Below, piece by piece: positions 1 through 9,252 of a DNA stretch of 64,000 nt; within the stretch, counting starts at the first letter, position 1; each line of letters opens with the position of its first letter. The DNA is from Bog-473 sp963707835. Its GTDB lineage: Bacteria; Actinomycetota; Acidimicrobiia; Acidimicrobiales; RAAP-2. The translations under genes were made by a program, and so were the position numbers. The notes beneath the pieces are model-generated. The model did no database searches. It was not told the origin of the DNA and saw only the letters and a list, made by a program, of their open reading frames with translations. Where the stretch lies: the NCBI GenBank assembly GCA_963707835.1, contig CAVPRI010000001.1, positions 1,240,001-1,304,000 on the forward strand, written 5' to 3'.

Positions 1-2
1 TC

Positions 3-938
3 AACGAGCAGCTGACCGCCCTCGACAGCTGGAACAACACGGTCACCGGCTACACCGGTGCCAAGGTCGTGACCTTCTCGGGCCCGGCGAACGCCCCGAA
101 CGGAACGGCACCGACCTACCCGGCCTCGGTCACGTTCGCCAGCGGCGTGGGCACCGCCTCGATCAAGCTCTACGACGCCCAGAGCACCACGCTCACGGCG
201 ACCCAAGGGAGCACCTCGGGCACCTCGGGCAGCTTCACGGTGAACGGTCTGAGCACGACATCGACCTTCGTGCTCGCCACGCCCTCGGCTCAGACGGCAG
301 GCACCGCCTTTAACGAGACGATCACCGCGGGTGACACCTGGGGCAACACGACCACGGGCTACGCCGGCACCAAGTCGGTCACGTTCACAGGCCCCTCCAA
401 CGCCCCGAACGGAACAGTGCCCTCCTACCCGAGCACCGTGAGCTTCACGAGCGGCGTCGGCACTGCGACCTCGATCAAGCTCTACGACGCCCAGACGACG
501 ACGCTCACGGCCACCCAAGGCACCATCACGGGAACGTCGGCCAGCTTCACGGTGAGCGCGGCGGCGGCCAATGCCGGCATCGGCCTGGCGACGGTCACGA
601 CATCTCCGAACCCGGCACTCTCGTGCTCGGGTGCAGTGGGCAGCATCACCTGCACCTCGAGTGGCGAGAACCCCAACAGTGGCAACGTCCTGGTGGCGAG
701 TCTCCAGTTGGAGGACACCTACGGCAACGCCTGGACCAACACCGGAACATCGGTGTCGATCGCCCTGGCGACGACTGGCAGCGGCTCGGGGAGCCCGTCG
801 TCGCTCAGCGTGGCCAACGGCGCCTCGGCGACCAGCGGCACGTTCACGGTGACCCGGTCGAACGGATTCAGCAAGACAGTCACCATGACGGCAAAGGTGG
901 GCGGCGTGACCAAGCTGACCATCACGATGAGCTCGTAG
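3..938 (+). CDS. Secreted Ig-like repeat protein, C-terminal part
   Basis: The reading frame is open from the first bases of the window, so the N-terminus lies upstream. The visible part has two near-identical units of about 103 residues (309-bp DNA period, seen by comparing positions 81 and 390). Each carries an NAPNGT motif, an SGVGTA strand and an LYDAQ strand, which looks like bacterial invasin/filamin-type Ig domains rich in Ser, Thr and Gly. A different C-terminal beta-rich unit follows, with two Cys. There is no sorting signal or TM helix at the C-terminus. It ends 4 bp before the PilX-like gene, so the two are probably cotranscribed, and a role as a surface or pilus-associated adhesive protein is inferred. 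The exact family is uncertain. Confidence 0.75.
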   Translation, partial: NEQLTALDSWNNTVTGYTGAKVVTFSGPANAPNGTAPTYPASVTFASGVGTASIKLYDAQSTTLTATQGSTSGTSGSFTVNGLSTTSTFVLATPSAQTAGTAFNETITAGDTWGNTTTGYAGTKSVTFTGPSNAPNGTVPSYPSTVSFTSGVGTATSIKLYDAQTTTLTATQGTITGTSASFTVSAAAANAGIGLATVTTSPNPALSCSGAVGSITCTSSGENPNSGNVLVASLQLEDTYGNAWTNTGTSVSIALATTGSGSGSPSSLSVANGASATSGTFTVTRSNGFSKTVTMTAKVGGVTKLTITMSS

Positions 939-942
939 CGAG

Positions 943-2538
943 ATGAAGCCCATGTCATCCAACTCGTTGCTGCACTCGGTGCGCCGACACCTCCGGCGGG
1001 ACAACCCGTGCACGGACACTCCGGAAGCCCGGCCGGCAGCACCGCCGCGGGACGACCGCGGGTCCTCACTGGTGCTGGCCCTCTTGTTCCTCGGGGCGAT
1101 CGGGATGATCGTGGGCGCCATCGCCTCGTGGACGGCAAACGACCTCCAGAACACGCTGGTGTTCCAGACGGCTCGCCAGACGCAGACGGCGCTCTCGAGT
1201 GCCACCAACGTGGCCATCCAGAGCATCCGCTACACGCCGATGATCGGGACGGCTGGCCCCCCGGCCTCGCCGCAGACCCTCAACGCCAACCCGCCGGCAG
1301 CCTGCTGGGGAACCGGGACGAGCTCGCCATACCAGACGCCCGGCCTCCAGCCGGTGGACGTGTGGTGCTCGACGATGTGGAACCCGGCCAGCGCTGCCAC
1401 CCGGGTGGTGACGGTCACGGCCTGCATGCAGAGCGCGGACAATGGCAACGCCACCACCTGCATCAACAAGCCCGGGCTCCAGACCGTGGTGACCTTCGAC
1501 GACTACTCGTCCAGCAACCCGGTCATCACCACGGTGGCCTGCACGCCGCCGCCCACGGGGACCTGTGGGAGCGGGATGACCGTCAGCAGCTCGCTGATCG
1601 GCATCGTCCCCCCGACCGTGACCGGGATCTCGAGCACGACCGGAGCGACCACCGGAGGTGGGACTCTTACCGTGACCGGTGCGGGGTTCGTGACCAACCA
1701 GGGCTGCCCCCGATCAACCCGTCCTGCGAGACATCCGTCAACTTCGTCGGCACCAATCCCAGTCAGAACCTGGTGCTCGACCGGCACTGCCGTGACCGTG
1801 GCCTCGCCCACCTCGCTCACGGTCGCCATCCCGGCGGCGACCACGGTCACCACGTACAACGTCGTGGTCACCACACCCAACGGGTCGAGCGCCACCGGGG
1901 CGGGGTGCGGGTGCCAGTACAAGTTCACGCCGGTCATCCCCAAGGTCACGGGTGTCACGACATCCACCGGCTCGACGAGTGGATCGGCCGCCGGTGGCGA
2001 CACGCTCTCGATCAGCGGCACGGGGTTCCTCAGTTCGGCCGCCGGTGACTCGACCAAGGTGGCGTTCGTCGACACCCAGAACTTCTCCAACGTCTACTAC
2101 GCCAATGCCAGCTCGGTCAGCGTGAACGCCGCCGGGAACGTGGTAACGGCGGTCACGCCAGCCATCCCTTCGACCGACCTGACGTACTACGTCGTGGTGC
2201 AGACCGCGCCCGGCGGTACCAGCGCCACCGGCCCGACGTTCACCTTCCAGCCGTTCACCCCGGTGGTGGCCAGCGTCTTCCAGACGTCGGGTGCCCCGGG
2301 CGCCTCGGTGACACTCACAGGCGTCGGGTTCGTGGCCGGGGCGACGACGGTGCAGCTCGTTCCCACCGGAAGCGGCTCGAGTTTGAACATGACCAGCGTC
2401 TCGGTGTCCAACTCGACCACGTTGACCGCCACCGTCCCCACGGGCGGGACAGCCAACCGGACCTACTACGTCGAGGTCACGACGACCACCGGCGGCTCGA
2501 GCGGCTCGAACGGCGCACCGGTCTTCACCTGGATCTAG
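943..2538 (+). CDS. PilX-like pilus assembly protein with TIG domains
   Basis: About 530 residues. After a basic cytoplasmic start, residues ~38-65 read DDRGSSLVLALL and onward: a prepilin-like hydrophobic helix followed by an amphipathic stretch, as in PilX/minor pilin proteins. The C-terminal half has three IPT/TIG beta domains (GGGTLTVTGAGF, GGDTLSISGTGF and GASVTLTGVGF signatures). Between about 1705 and 1783 the homology leaves frame: the first TIG domain continues as NPSCETSVNFVGT in the +2 frame and returns near GTAVTVASP. This implies one missing base in the C run at 1707-1711 and one extra base near 1780. Protein annotations that ignore this will contain about 25 wrong residues. The protein is probably exported by the type IV pilus machinery together with the preceding Ig-repeat protein. 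Confidence 0.75.
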   Translation: MKPMSSNSLLHSVRRHLRRDNPCTDTPEARPAAPPRDDRGSSLVLALLFLGAIGMIVGAIASWTANDLQNTLVFQTARQTQTALSSATNVAIQSIRYTPMIGTAGPPASPQTLNANPPAACWGTGTSSPYQTPGLQPVDVWCSTMWNPASAATRVVTVTACMQSADNGNATTCINKPGLQTVVTFDDYSSSNPVITTVACTPPPTGTCGSGMTVSSSLIGIVPPTVTGISSTTGATTGGGTLTVTGAGFVTNQGCPRSTRPARHPSTSSAPIPVRTWCSTGTAVTVASPTSLTVAIPAATTVTTYNVVVTTPNGSSATGAGCGCQYKFTPVIPKVTGVTTSTGSTSGSAAGGDTLSISGTGFLSSAAGDSTKVAFVDTQNFSNVYYANASSVSVNAAGNVVTAVTPAIPSTDLTYYVVVQTAPGGTSATGPTFTFQPFTPVVASVFQTSGAPGASVTLTGVGFVAGATTVQLVPTGSGSSLNMTSVSVSNSTTLTATVPTGGTANRTYYVEVTTTTGGSSGSNGAPVFTWI

Positions 2539-2548
2539 GTTCCGCCTC

Positions 2549-2566
2549 GGCGCCCTGCTCGGCGCC
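2549..2566 (+). terminator. GC-rich hairpin after the PilX-like gene
   Basis: GGCGCC, a six-base loop and GGCGCC form a stem 11 bp after the stop codon at 2538. There is no T-tract, so intrinsic termination is only possible. No gene is seen from here to 2853. Confidence 0.35.
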
Positions 2567-2725
2567 GGCCCGGTCGTCCTCACCGGCCCACCCTGCGATT
2601 GTCGCGGTTCGGGGCCTGCCGCGTGACGGGGGAGTGCAGGGGCGCGGTTGCGTGCCTCTGCTCGCTGTCGCAGTCCGACAGAGCTCTGGCTAGGGGGACC
2701 CCGAAGCGGGCGGGCGAGCGCCTGA

Positions 2726-2821
2726 CCGTCGCCAAGAGGGGCCGGAGCCCCTCGGCCAGGCGCCCGCCGGCCCGCTCTGCGAGGTGCGTGGCCGTCGCCA
2801 AGAGGGGCCGGAGCCCCTCGG
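2726..2821. repeat. Two 30-bp direct repeats, each a perfect hairpin
   Basis: An identical 30-bp unit occurs at 2726-2755 and 2792-2821 (66-bp period). Inside each, GAGGGGC, CGGA and GCCCCTC form a perfect 7-bp stem with a 4-nt loop (2736-2753 and 2802-2819). The pair lies in the 315-bp gene-free gap between the plus-strand pilus gene and the minus-strand gene that ends at 2854. It could be a bidirectional transcription barrier, or a repetitive extragenic element with copies elsewhere in the genome. Confidence 0.75.
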
Positions 2822-2853
2822 TCACGCACGCCCGCAGACCGGGCCGTGGCCGT

Positions 2854-3270
2854 CTACCGCATGTCGAGCAAGAGATCCCGGAGAGGGACGCCGTCGCAGA
2901 TCGCCACGATCTTGGTGAAGTCCTCCGACGTGAGGGAGCGCTGCACCTCGGGCCAGCTCCTGGCCCCGTCACGGATGTAGGCCATGAAGATCTCCCAGAT
3001 GGCCAGCCGCTTGCGCATCCGCTCCACCTCGAACTCGAGCGAGGCGTAATCGATGGGCTCGGGGCCCTCGGAGTTGGCGCGTGCCGCCGTGCGCGCCTGT
3101 GCCGACGGGGCGTCGGGCTCGGGCCCGGCCTGAGCGGCGGCGATCGGGGCGGCCGGCTCCGGCTTCGACGTGGTGGTGTCGCTGGAGTCGAAGAGGTCCC
3201 GGCGCAGACGCTCGAGGGCGGCCTCGATGGAGCGGTCGTCTGCAAGCGACCTGTCCGTCCCCATCGGCAT
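2854..3270 (-). CDS. Hypothetical protein, about 138 aa
   Basis: Start ATG at 3270 is chosen because GGAGGGG (3278-3284) lies 7 nt upstream; ATG codons at 3276 and 3264 are alternatives. The acidic N-terminus is followed by a Pro/Ala-rich linker (residues ~30-65). A helical C-terminal domain follows (EFEVERMRKRLAIWEIFMAY, then W-PEVQRSL-EDFTKIVAICDG-PLRDLLLDMR). No TM helix or signal peptide is visible. I do not recognise the family. The gene stands alone, downstream of the ThDP enzyme on the same strand. Confidence 0.65.
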   Translation of the reverse strand: MPMGTDRSLADDRSIEAALERLRRDLFDSSDTTTSKPEPAAPIAAAQAGPEPDAPSAQARTAARANSEGPEPIDYASLEFEVERMRKRLAIWEIFMAYIRDGARSWPEVQRSLTSEDFTKIVAICDGVPLRDLLLDMR

Positions 3271-3381
3271 GCCCATTCCCCTCCACGGTCTCTTGGTCTC
3301 GGGCGACCAGTTCGTCGCCCTGTTGGGAGGCATCGTGCCACCGCTCGTGGGGGAGCTATAGAGCCGTTCGAACCTATTGGG

Positions 3382-3398
3382 CATTCCCGCCGGGAATG
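3382..3398. other. 17-bp perfect palindrome
   Basis: CATTCCCG, C and CGGGAATG lie between the ThDP enzyme gene (ends 3433) and the next minus-strand gene. It could be an operator for that gene or a weak terminator for the upstream one; there is no T-tract in either direction. Confidence 0.45.
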
Positions 3399-3432
3399 TT
3401 GTGCGCGCATTGAGCGCCACCGAGGTCGGCGC

Positions 3433-4981
3433 TCAGAGGGGCACTTCGATGAGCGCCGGACCCGGCTCGGCGAAGGACGACTCGAGTGCGCCGACCAGCT
3501 CCTCGGCCCGCTCCACCCGCTGGGCCGGCACCCCCATGCCGCGGGCCAGCGCGCAGAAGTCGAGCCTCGGTTCGGTCAGGTCCAGCAGCCGGCGGGCGGC
3601 CGGGCCACCGGCACCCGCACCGATCCGACGGAGCTCGACGTGGAGGATCCCGTAACTCGCGTTCGAGAGCACCACGGTGGTGACGTCGAGTCCCTCGCGT
3701 GCTTGGGTCCACAGCGCCTGGACGGTGTACATGGCGCTGCCGTCGGCCTGGAGGCACACGACGCGTTTCCGCGGCGCACCGACCGCCGCCCCGGTGGCCA
3801 GGGGCGGGCCCATCCCAATGGCACCTCCCGTGAGGGTCAACCAGTCGTGGCGAGGCGCACCCGCAGTGGCTCCCGCCACGAACAGGCCGGCCGTGTTGCC
3901 CTCGTCCACCACGATGGCCTGCTCGGGCAGCGTCGCGCCCAGGGCCGCGGCGAGTGACTCGGTGGTCACGGGGCCCGTCGGCCGGTCGGGGCGGGGAGTG
4001 GGTGCCCCCCCGGCGATCTGCGCCGGTGCGCTCACCGCCTCGGCCAGTTCCTCGAGGGCCCCAGGTGCGTCCTCTCCCGGGCGGGCCAGCACCTGCACGC
4101 GGCAGCCTGGCGGCACCAGGTCGCTCGGCCGGTCGGCATAGCCGAAGTACGAGACCGGGGCGACTGCGTCGACGAGCACCAGGGTGTCGATCTCCTCGAG
4201 CCGGGCCAGGACCATCTCGCCCAGATAGGGCAGCCGCTCGACGGGGGCGACGCCGGCTCCGCGCTCGAGGTTGGCCGGGAAGGTCTCGGCCAGCATGGTT
4301 GCCCCGGTGCGGGCAGCTACGCGTGCAGCGGCTTCGAGCCCACGGGCCCGCAACGACGAACCGCCCAGGAGCAGTGCAGTCCGCGACGCCGGCGCGCGCT
4401 GAAGCCGCCGCCTCCTCGATGGCCGCCACCGCCACCCGGGGAGGCTGGAGCCGGGGCCGAGGAGGGCACGGCGTGAGGTCGGCGCCGGACCAGGACACGT
4501 CGGCGGGGACCACCAGCGTGGCCACGCATCCGGGAGGCCCGAGTGCCGCGGCCATGGCGTCGGCCGCATCGGCGGCCAGGTCCTCGGCGTGCTGCGACGC
4601 GCGATACCACCCAGAGACGGGCCGGGCCAAGGAGGCGATGTCCGAGTTGAGGGGAGGGTCGTAGCGGGCGTGCCCAGTGGCGTGTTCCCCGACCAGGTTG
4701 AGCACCGGCGTGCGGGCCCGGCGGGCGTTGTGCAGGTTGGCCAGGCCGTTGGCCAGCCCGGGCCCCAGGTGGAGCAGGGTGGCCGCCGGGTGCCCGGTCA
4801 CCCTGCCATAGCCGTCGGCGGCCCCGGTGGCCACCCCCTCGAAGAGGCACAGGACGCCACGCATGGCCGGCACCTCGTCGAGCGCGGCGACCAGGTGAAG
4901 CTCGGAGGTCCCCGGGTTGGCAAAGCAGACGTCCACGCCCGCACCGGCCAGGGTGGAGAGCAGGGCCCGAGCGCCGTTCAC
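3433..4981 (-). CDS. ThDP-dependent acetolactate synthase-like enzyme (frameshifted)
   Basis: About 515 residues, split over two frames with the switch near 4376-4388. The N-terminal ThDP-binding domain begins MNGARALL and contains CFANPGTSELH and LFEGVATGAADGYG; the cofactor-activating Glu is about residue 48. The central domain resumes in the second frame at ALLLGGSSLR. The C-terminal ThDP domain has ADGSAMYTVQ followed by SNASYG, the ThDP/Mg motif, with GDG changed to ADG. The GTG start at 4981 overlaps the glcD-type stop by GTGA, so the two genes are translationally coupled. The architecture matches acetolactate synthase-like/benzoylformate decarboxylase-like enzymes, which act on 2-keto acids. 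Because the Glu is kept, it is not a classical glyoxylate carboligase. The single frameshift is probably an assembly indel. Confidence 0.8.
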
Positions 4982-6393
4982 GCCATGCCCCCGGCCTCCC
5001 GCGTGGGGACGCCCAGCAGGCGGCCGGGCCCCAGGATGCCGCGGGGGTCGAAGGAGTGCTTGATGGCGCGCATCAGCTCGAGCGAGGTGGGGTCCTGCAT
5101 CTCGAGGAAGTAGGCCAGCTTGGCCGTGCCGATCCCGTGCTCGCCGGAGATAGCGCCGCCGGAGGACACGGCGAGCTCGAAGGCGGCGTGCATGAGCGCG
5201 CGGCGGTGCACCGGGTCGGGCTGGAACACCGAGACGTGCACGTTGCCGTCGCCGATGTGACCGCAGCCGGTGACCAGTGCGCCGTGCTCGCGGGCGAGCA
5301 CGGCCACCCGGGCCAGGTACTCGGGAATGGCGGCACACGGCAGCACGGCGTCGATCAGGTCGTCGCAGCCTGCCGCCTTGCCCACGAAGAAGGCGCGCTC
5401 ACGGGCGGCGATGAGCTGGGCCCCCGACGTGGAGGGGAGGACGTAGACCTCGAGCGAGCCAAGCTGATCGAGCAGTCCGGCCAGGCGAGCCACGTCCTCG
5501 TCGACCCGCGCGGCATCGGTACCCTCGAGCACCACCACGAGATAGGCGAGCGTCTTGGCCTGCACCGCGTGGTCCACGCCGAGGTCGATCCCCGCGGCCT
5601 GGGTGATCCCCTTCATCAGGGTCACGTCGACGTACTCGAGGATCGAGGGGTTGCAGCCACTCCGCACGATGTGGGGCACGGCCCGGGCCACCTGGTCGAC
5701 GGCGGCAAAGGGGGCCAGGACGGTGGCCGACATGGTCTGGCGGGGATGGAGTTTCACGATGACCTCGGTGGTCACCGCCAACGTGCCCTCGGAGCCGATG
5801 AGAAGCTGGGTCAGGTCGTATCCGCTCGAGCACTTCACGAACTTGCCGCCGGTGCGCAGCACCCTCCCGTCGGCCAGCACGACCTCGAGCCCGAGCACGT
5901 GGTGGCGGGTCACCCCGTAGCGCACGGCGCGCATGCCCCCGGCGTTGGTGGCCACGTTCCCGCCGAGCGAGCCACTCTGCTCGCCGGGGGAGACGGGGTA
6001 GACCAGCCCCAGGGGCGCCAGCTCCGCGTTGAGCTGGGCCAGTGTGACGCCCGGCTCGACCACCGCCACCTGGTTCTCGGTGTCGATCTCGCGGATGGCC
6101 CGCATGCGGTCGAAGGCCAGCAGGATCCCGTCGGGGTGCGGAACCGCGGCGCCCGAGAGTCCGGTGCCGCTGCCGCGCGCCACCACCGGCACCCCGCGGT
6201 CGTGCGCCAGGGCGAGCACCTCGGAGACCTCGCTGGTCGATCCGGGCCGCACCAGGGCCAGGGGCGCCACCGGCACGGTGGTGAGCGCCTCGTCGTGGGT
6301 GTAGTCGGGATGGACGAACTCGCGCCCCACGGCGTTGTCGGCGCCGACGATCTTGCGCAGCTGCTCGAGGAGCTCGGGCACAGGACGGGTCAC
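4978..6393 (-). CDS. FAD-linked 2-hydroxyacid oxidase, GlcD/D-lactate dehydrogenase type
   Basis: 471 residues, the normal length of GlcD. A PCMH-type FAD domain spans residues ~38-215 (VARGSGTGLSGAA, SLGGNVATNAGGMR, GSEGTLAV). The C-terminal FAD-oxidase domain carries CGHIGDGNVHVS and SGEHGIGTAK, where the conserved His and acidic residues of the family lie. The enzyme oxidises 2-hydroxyacids such as glycolate or D-lactate to 2-keto acids. Its stop overlaps the ThDP enzyme start, which suggests that the keto acid is passed on for decarboxylation or carboligation. No GlcE or GlcF partner is seen here. The true substrate cannot be told from sequence. Confidence 0.88.
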   Translation of the reverse strand: MTRPVPELLEQLRKIVGADNAVGREFVHPDYTHDEALTTVPVAPLALVRPGSTSEVSEVLALAHDRGVPVVARGSGTGLSGAAVPHPDGILLAFDRMRAIREIDTENQVAVVEPGVTLAQLNAELAPLGLVYPVSPGEQSGSLGGNVATNAGGMRAVRYGVTRHHVLGLEVVLADGRVLRTGGKFVKCSSGYDLTQLLIGSEGTLAVTTEVIVKLHPRQTMSATVLAPFAAVDQVARAVPHIVRSGCNPSILEYVDVTLMKGITQAAGIDLGVDHAVQAKTLAYLVVVLEGTDAARVDEDVARLAGLLDQLGSLEVYVLPSTSGAQLIAARERAFFVGKAAGCDDLIDAVLPCAAIPEYLARVAVLAREHGALVTGCGHIGDGNVHVSVFQPDPVHRRALMHAAFELAVSSGGAISGEHGIGTAKLAYFLEMQDPTSLELMRAIKHSFDPRGILGPGRLLGVPTREAGGMA

Positions 6394-6422
6394 CCCCCCT
6401 CGGGTCGTTGGGACGCCCGACC

Positions 6423-8143
6423 CTACCGGTCACCACCGGCGGGGTCCGCGTCGTTCGCGGTGTCCGACTCGGCCGAGGCCTCGGCCAACCGTTGCCGCAG
6501 CTCCGCCACCCGGGCCGCCACCTCGTTGGTCGACGTGGGTGCGGCCTCGCGCTGGAGGCGGCGCACGGTCTCCTCGATCGGCTCGATCCACGGACTGGGT
6601 CCTCGGGCGCTCCCGCCGGACGTCGACTCGCCGCCGGCCCGCTCGTGCCAGCTGCACCACAACTCCTCCTCGGCGCGGGTCAGGGCCACGTAGAGGAGCC
6701 GGCGTTCCTCCTCGAGGGCGGCCGGCGTCTGGGCCGAGGCCAGTGGCATGAGCCCTGTGTTCAACCCCAGGACCAGCACGGTGGGCCACTGAAGTCCCTT
6801 GGCGCGGTGGAAGGTGCTGAGCACCACGCAGTCACGCCGCTCGTCCCCGCTCGGACCGCCTTCGGGCTCGACACCCCGGAGTCGGCGCGCTCGTTCCCGC
6901 TCCCGGTCGCATCGGCTCGCAGGTCCGAGGCCGGGCCGAGGTCGGCGCCGGCGATCCGGTTGGGCACCCGTGCCGCGTCCATGGCCGCCTGCACCTTGGC
7001 CAACTGGGCGTTGGTGCGCGTCAAGACGGCGATGCTCGACCACTGGCGTCCCGGGGTGCGTGCCATCTTGGCCCGTTGTGCCGCCCAGGCCGCCTCGTCG
7101 TCGTCGGTGGCGTGGGCCGAGACGGAAGGCACCGGGCCGTCGACCCGGGTCGTGCGGGGCGGCAAGAGGTCACCCCGCCTCCCACCGGGCCCTTGGCTGA
7201 GCACGGCGGTGGCCACCGCCACGATCTGGGGCGTGCAGCGATGGTTCTCGTCGAGCCGGATCACCGCGGTGCCTCGCAGGATCTGGGGGAGCCGGTCGAG
7301 CAGGGTCGGGTCTGCCCCGTTGAAGCCGTAGACGGACTGGTTGGGGTCACCGACCACGAAGAGGTCGGGCTCGTCGGCCAGCATGGCCGTGAGCAGGCGG
7401 AACTGGGCCGGGTTCACGTCCTGCATCTCGTCGACGAAGAGGTGACGGGTGCGCCAGCGCACCGAGGCGGCGAACTCACTGTCGCCCGCCAGGGTGTCGG
7501 CGCACGCCGTGATGAGGTCGTCGAAGTCGAGCACCTTCCGGCGAGCCCGCTCGGCCTCGTAGCGGGTGTAGGCGTCGGCGATCTGCTCGGGATTGAGGCC
7601 CGTGCGGCGGCGATGCCGGCGCGCCTCGTCGGGGTAGCGCTCCGGGGTGACCAGGCGCGCTTTGGCCCATCCGATCTCCCCGTCGAGGGCTCGCGTGCGT
7701 CGCACGTCGCCAGCGGTCACCTCGGCGATGAGCCGGCGCCGGTCCGGCAGGAGCTGGGGGAGCGGTCGCCCGCGCAGCTCGCGGTGCTCGCGCAACAGAC
7801 CCAGGGCAGTGCGGTGAAAGGTGCCTGCCTTGACGCCCCTGGCCCCGAGCGAGGCCAGCCGGACGCGCAGCTCCTCGGCCGCCTTGCGGCTGAACGTCGT
7901 GACCAGCGTGCGGTCCGGCTCGATCGACCCCTCGCGCACGCGCCGGGCCACCCGGAGCGTGAGCACCCTGGTCTTGCCGGCCCCGGCCCCGGCCACCACG
8001 CACAAGAGGGCCTCGTCCGACTCGATCGCCTGGCGCTGGGCCGGGGTCAGGCGGTTCGCCCCCGGCAGGCTCTCCCAGGTGTCGGTCTCCAAGCCCTCGA
8101 AGGTCATGACCACGTCCTGCACCGTACCGACAGGGTGCTTCAC
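6423..8143 (-). CDS. UvrD/PcrA-type SF1A DNA helicase (frameshifted)
   Basis: About 570 residues, spread over two frames. The first frame carries the Q motif (LTPAQRQAI), Walker A (GAGAGKTRVL), DDLITACADTL, motif II (DEMQDVNPAQ) and motif III (GDPNQSVYGFNGA). The second frame carries motif V (STFHRAKGLQW) and motif VI (VALTRAEEEL). The switch is at the CCCC run 6874-6877, where SGVEPEGG would join. The protein is shorter than PcrA and lacks an obvious HRDC or zinc domain, so it resembles small actinobacterial UvrD-like repair helicases. The GTG at 8143 lies one base after the ddl stop, so it is in an operon with ddl; an ATG at 8107 is the alternative start. Both halves are highly conserved, which favours an assembly error over a dead gene. 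Confidence 0.82.
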
Positions 8144-8144
8144 C

Positions 8145-9218
8145 TCACTCGGCGCGGCGGGTGCGCAGCAGGCTCCGCCTGGCGTGGCGCGCCCGGGCCA
8201 GGCGGACCAGCTCGTCGAGCACGGCCGGGAATGTCATGCCCTCGGCCTCCCAGAGCATGGGAAACATCGAGATGGGGGTGAACCCGGGCATGGTGTTGAC
8301 CTCGTTGACCACGATCTCGTCGTCGGGCTGCAAGAAGAGGTCGACCCGGGCCAGGCCCTCGACCCGCAGGGCCCGGTAGGCCGCGGCGGCCAGTCGTTGG
8401 GCGTGGGCCAGCTGGGCGTCGCCCAGTTCGGTGGGGGCGACCGTCCGAGCCGCTCCCAGGAGGTACTTGTCCTCGTAGTCGTAGAACTCCCGGCTGGCGA
8501 TGATCTCGCCGGCACACGAGACCCGGACGTCCTCGTTCCCCATCACGGCCAGCTCGAGCTCTCGCCCGGCCACGAACTCCTCGAGCACCACGTGGTCGTC
8601 GAACTCGAGTGCGACCAGCACGGCGTCGGCCAGTGCGGCGCGATCGGACACCTTGGCCACGCCGATCGACGACCCGAGGTTGGCGGGCTTGACGAACAGG
8701 GGCAGCCCCAAGGCGTCGACCGCCTCGTCGAGAGCCCGACCCGATGCGGCGGCCCGCTCCAGCGTGCGCCAGGCCGCCACCGGGAGGCCGTGGTCGTGCA
8801 GGACGGACTTGGCCACCCCCTTGTCCATGCAGATGGCGGACGAGAGGACCCCGGCGCCCACGTAGGGGAGGCGGAGGGCTTCGAGATGACCCTGGATCAC
8901 GCCGTCCTCGCCGAAAGGGCCGTGCAGGACCGGGAACACCACCGCCCCGCGGGGCAGCCGCTCGTCGAGGCGGCCCAGCTCGCAGCCGGGCACGGCGTGG
9001 AGCAAGTCGTCTGGTGAGGCCAGGGCGTCGCACCCGGCCACGCTCTCGAGCACCGAGCGGGCGTCGACCCACCTGCGGTCGTGCGTGAGGCCCACCAGCG
9101 AGACGGTCCAGCCGGACTCGAGCCCGGCCCGCACGATCCGACGGGCCGAGATGCACGAGATCTCGTGCTCGGCGGACGGGCCGCCGTAGATCACCGCCAG
9201 GGCACCGGGATCAGGCAT
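8145..9218 (-). CDS. ddl: D-alanine--D-alanine ligase
   Basis: 357 residues with the ATP-grasp layout of Ddl: the N-terminal GGPSAEHEISCISA binding loop, PVLHGPFGEDG, the central MDKG and PANLGSSIGV segments, and the C-terminal NEVNTMPGFTPISMFP Mg/ATP motif. It joins two D-Ala using ATP for the UDP-MurNAc-pentapeptide. murF, the enzyme that uses the dipeptide, is divergent 34 bp away, and the two start regions share overlapping -10 boxes. The ATG at 9218 lies 6 nt after a minus-strand TAGCCT, with no Shine-Dalgarno, so the mRNA is probably leaderless. Confidence 0.95.
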   Translation of the reverse strand: MPDPGALAVIYGGPSAEHEISCISARRIVRAGLESGWTVSLVGLTHDRRWVDARSVLESVAGCDALASPDDLLHAVPGCELGRLDERLPRGAVVFPVLHGPFGEDGVIQGHLEALRLPYVGAGVLSSAICMDKGVAKSVLHDHGLPVAAWRTLERAAASGRALDEAVDALGLPLFVKPANLGSSIGVAKVSDRAALADAVLVALEFDDHVVLEEFVAGRELELAVMGNEDVRVSCAGEIIASREFYDYEDKYLLGAARTVAPTELGDAQLAHAQRLAAAAYRALRVEGLARVDLFLQPDDEIVVNEVNTMPGFTPISMFPMLWEAEGMTFPAVLDELVRLARARHARRSLLRTRRAE

Positions 9219-9224
9219 CGACCG

Positions 9225-9234
9225 AGGCTACAAT
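9225..9234. promoter_or_regulatory. Overlapping divergent -10 boxes for ddl and murF
   Basis: AGGCTACAAT contains TAGCCT on the minus strand (9225-9230), 6 nt before the ddl ATG, and TACAAT on the plus strand (9229-9234), upstream of murF. The two boxes share TA, so polymerase can probably occupy only one direction at a time. Confidence 0.55.
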
Positions 9235-9252
9235 CGGTTGCGAGGGCGATGC

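Noticed and set aside
2726..2821. CRISPR-like array from the two 30-bp repeats
   Set aside because: Only two units, a 36-bp gap between them, no further repeats and no cas gene in the window.
5056..6693. A 545-residue plus-strand frame opposite the GlcD-type gene
   Set aside because: Its sequence is low-complexity His/Gly/Arg typical of antisense to a high-GC gene, and the minus strand carries all FAD-oxidase motifs.
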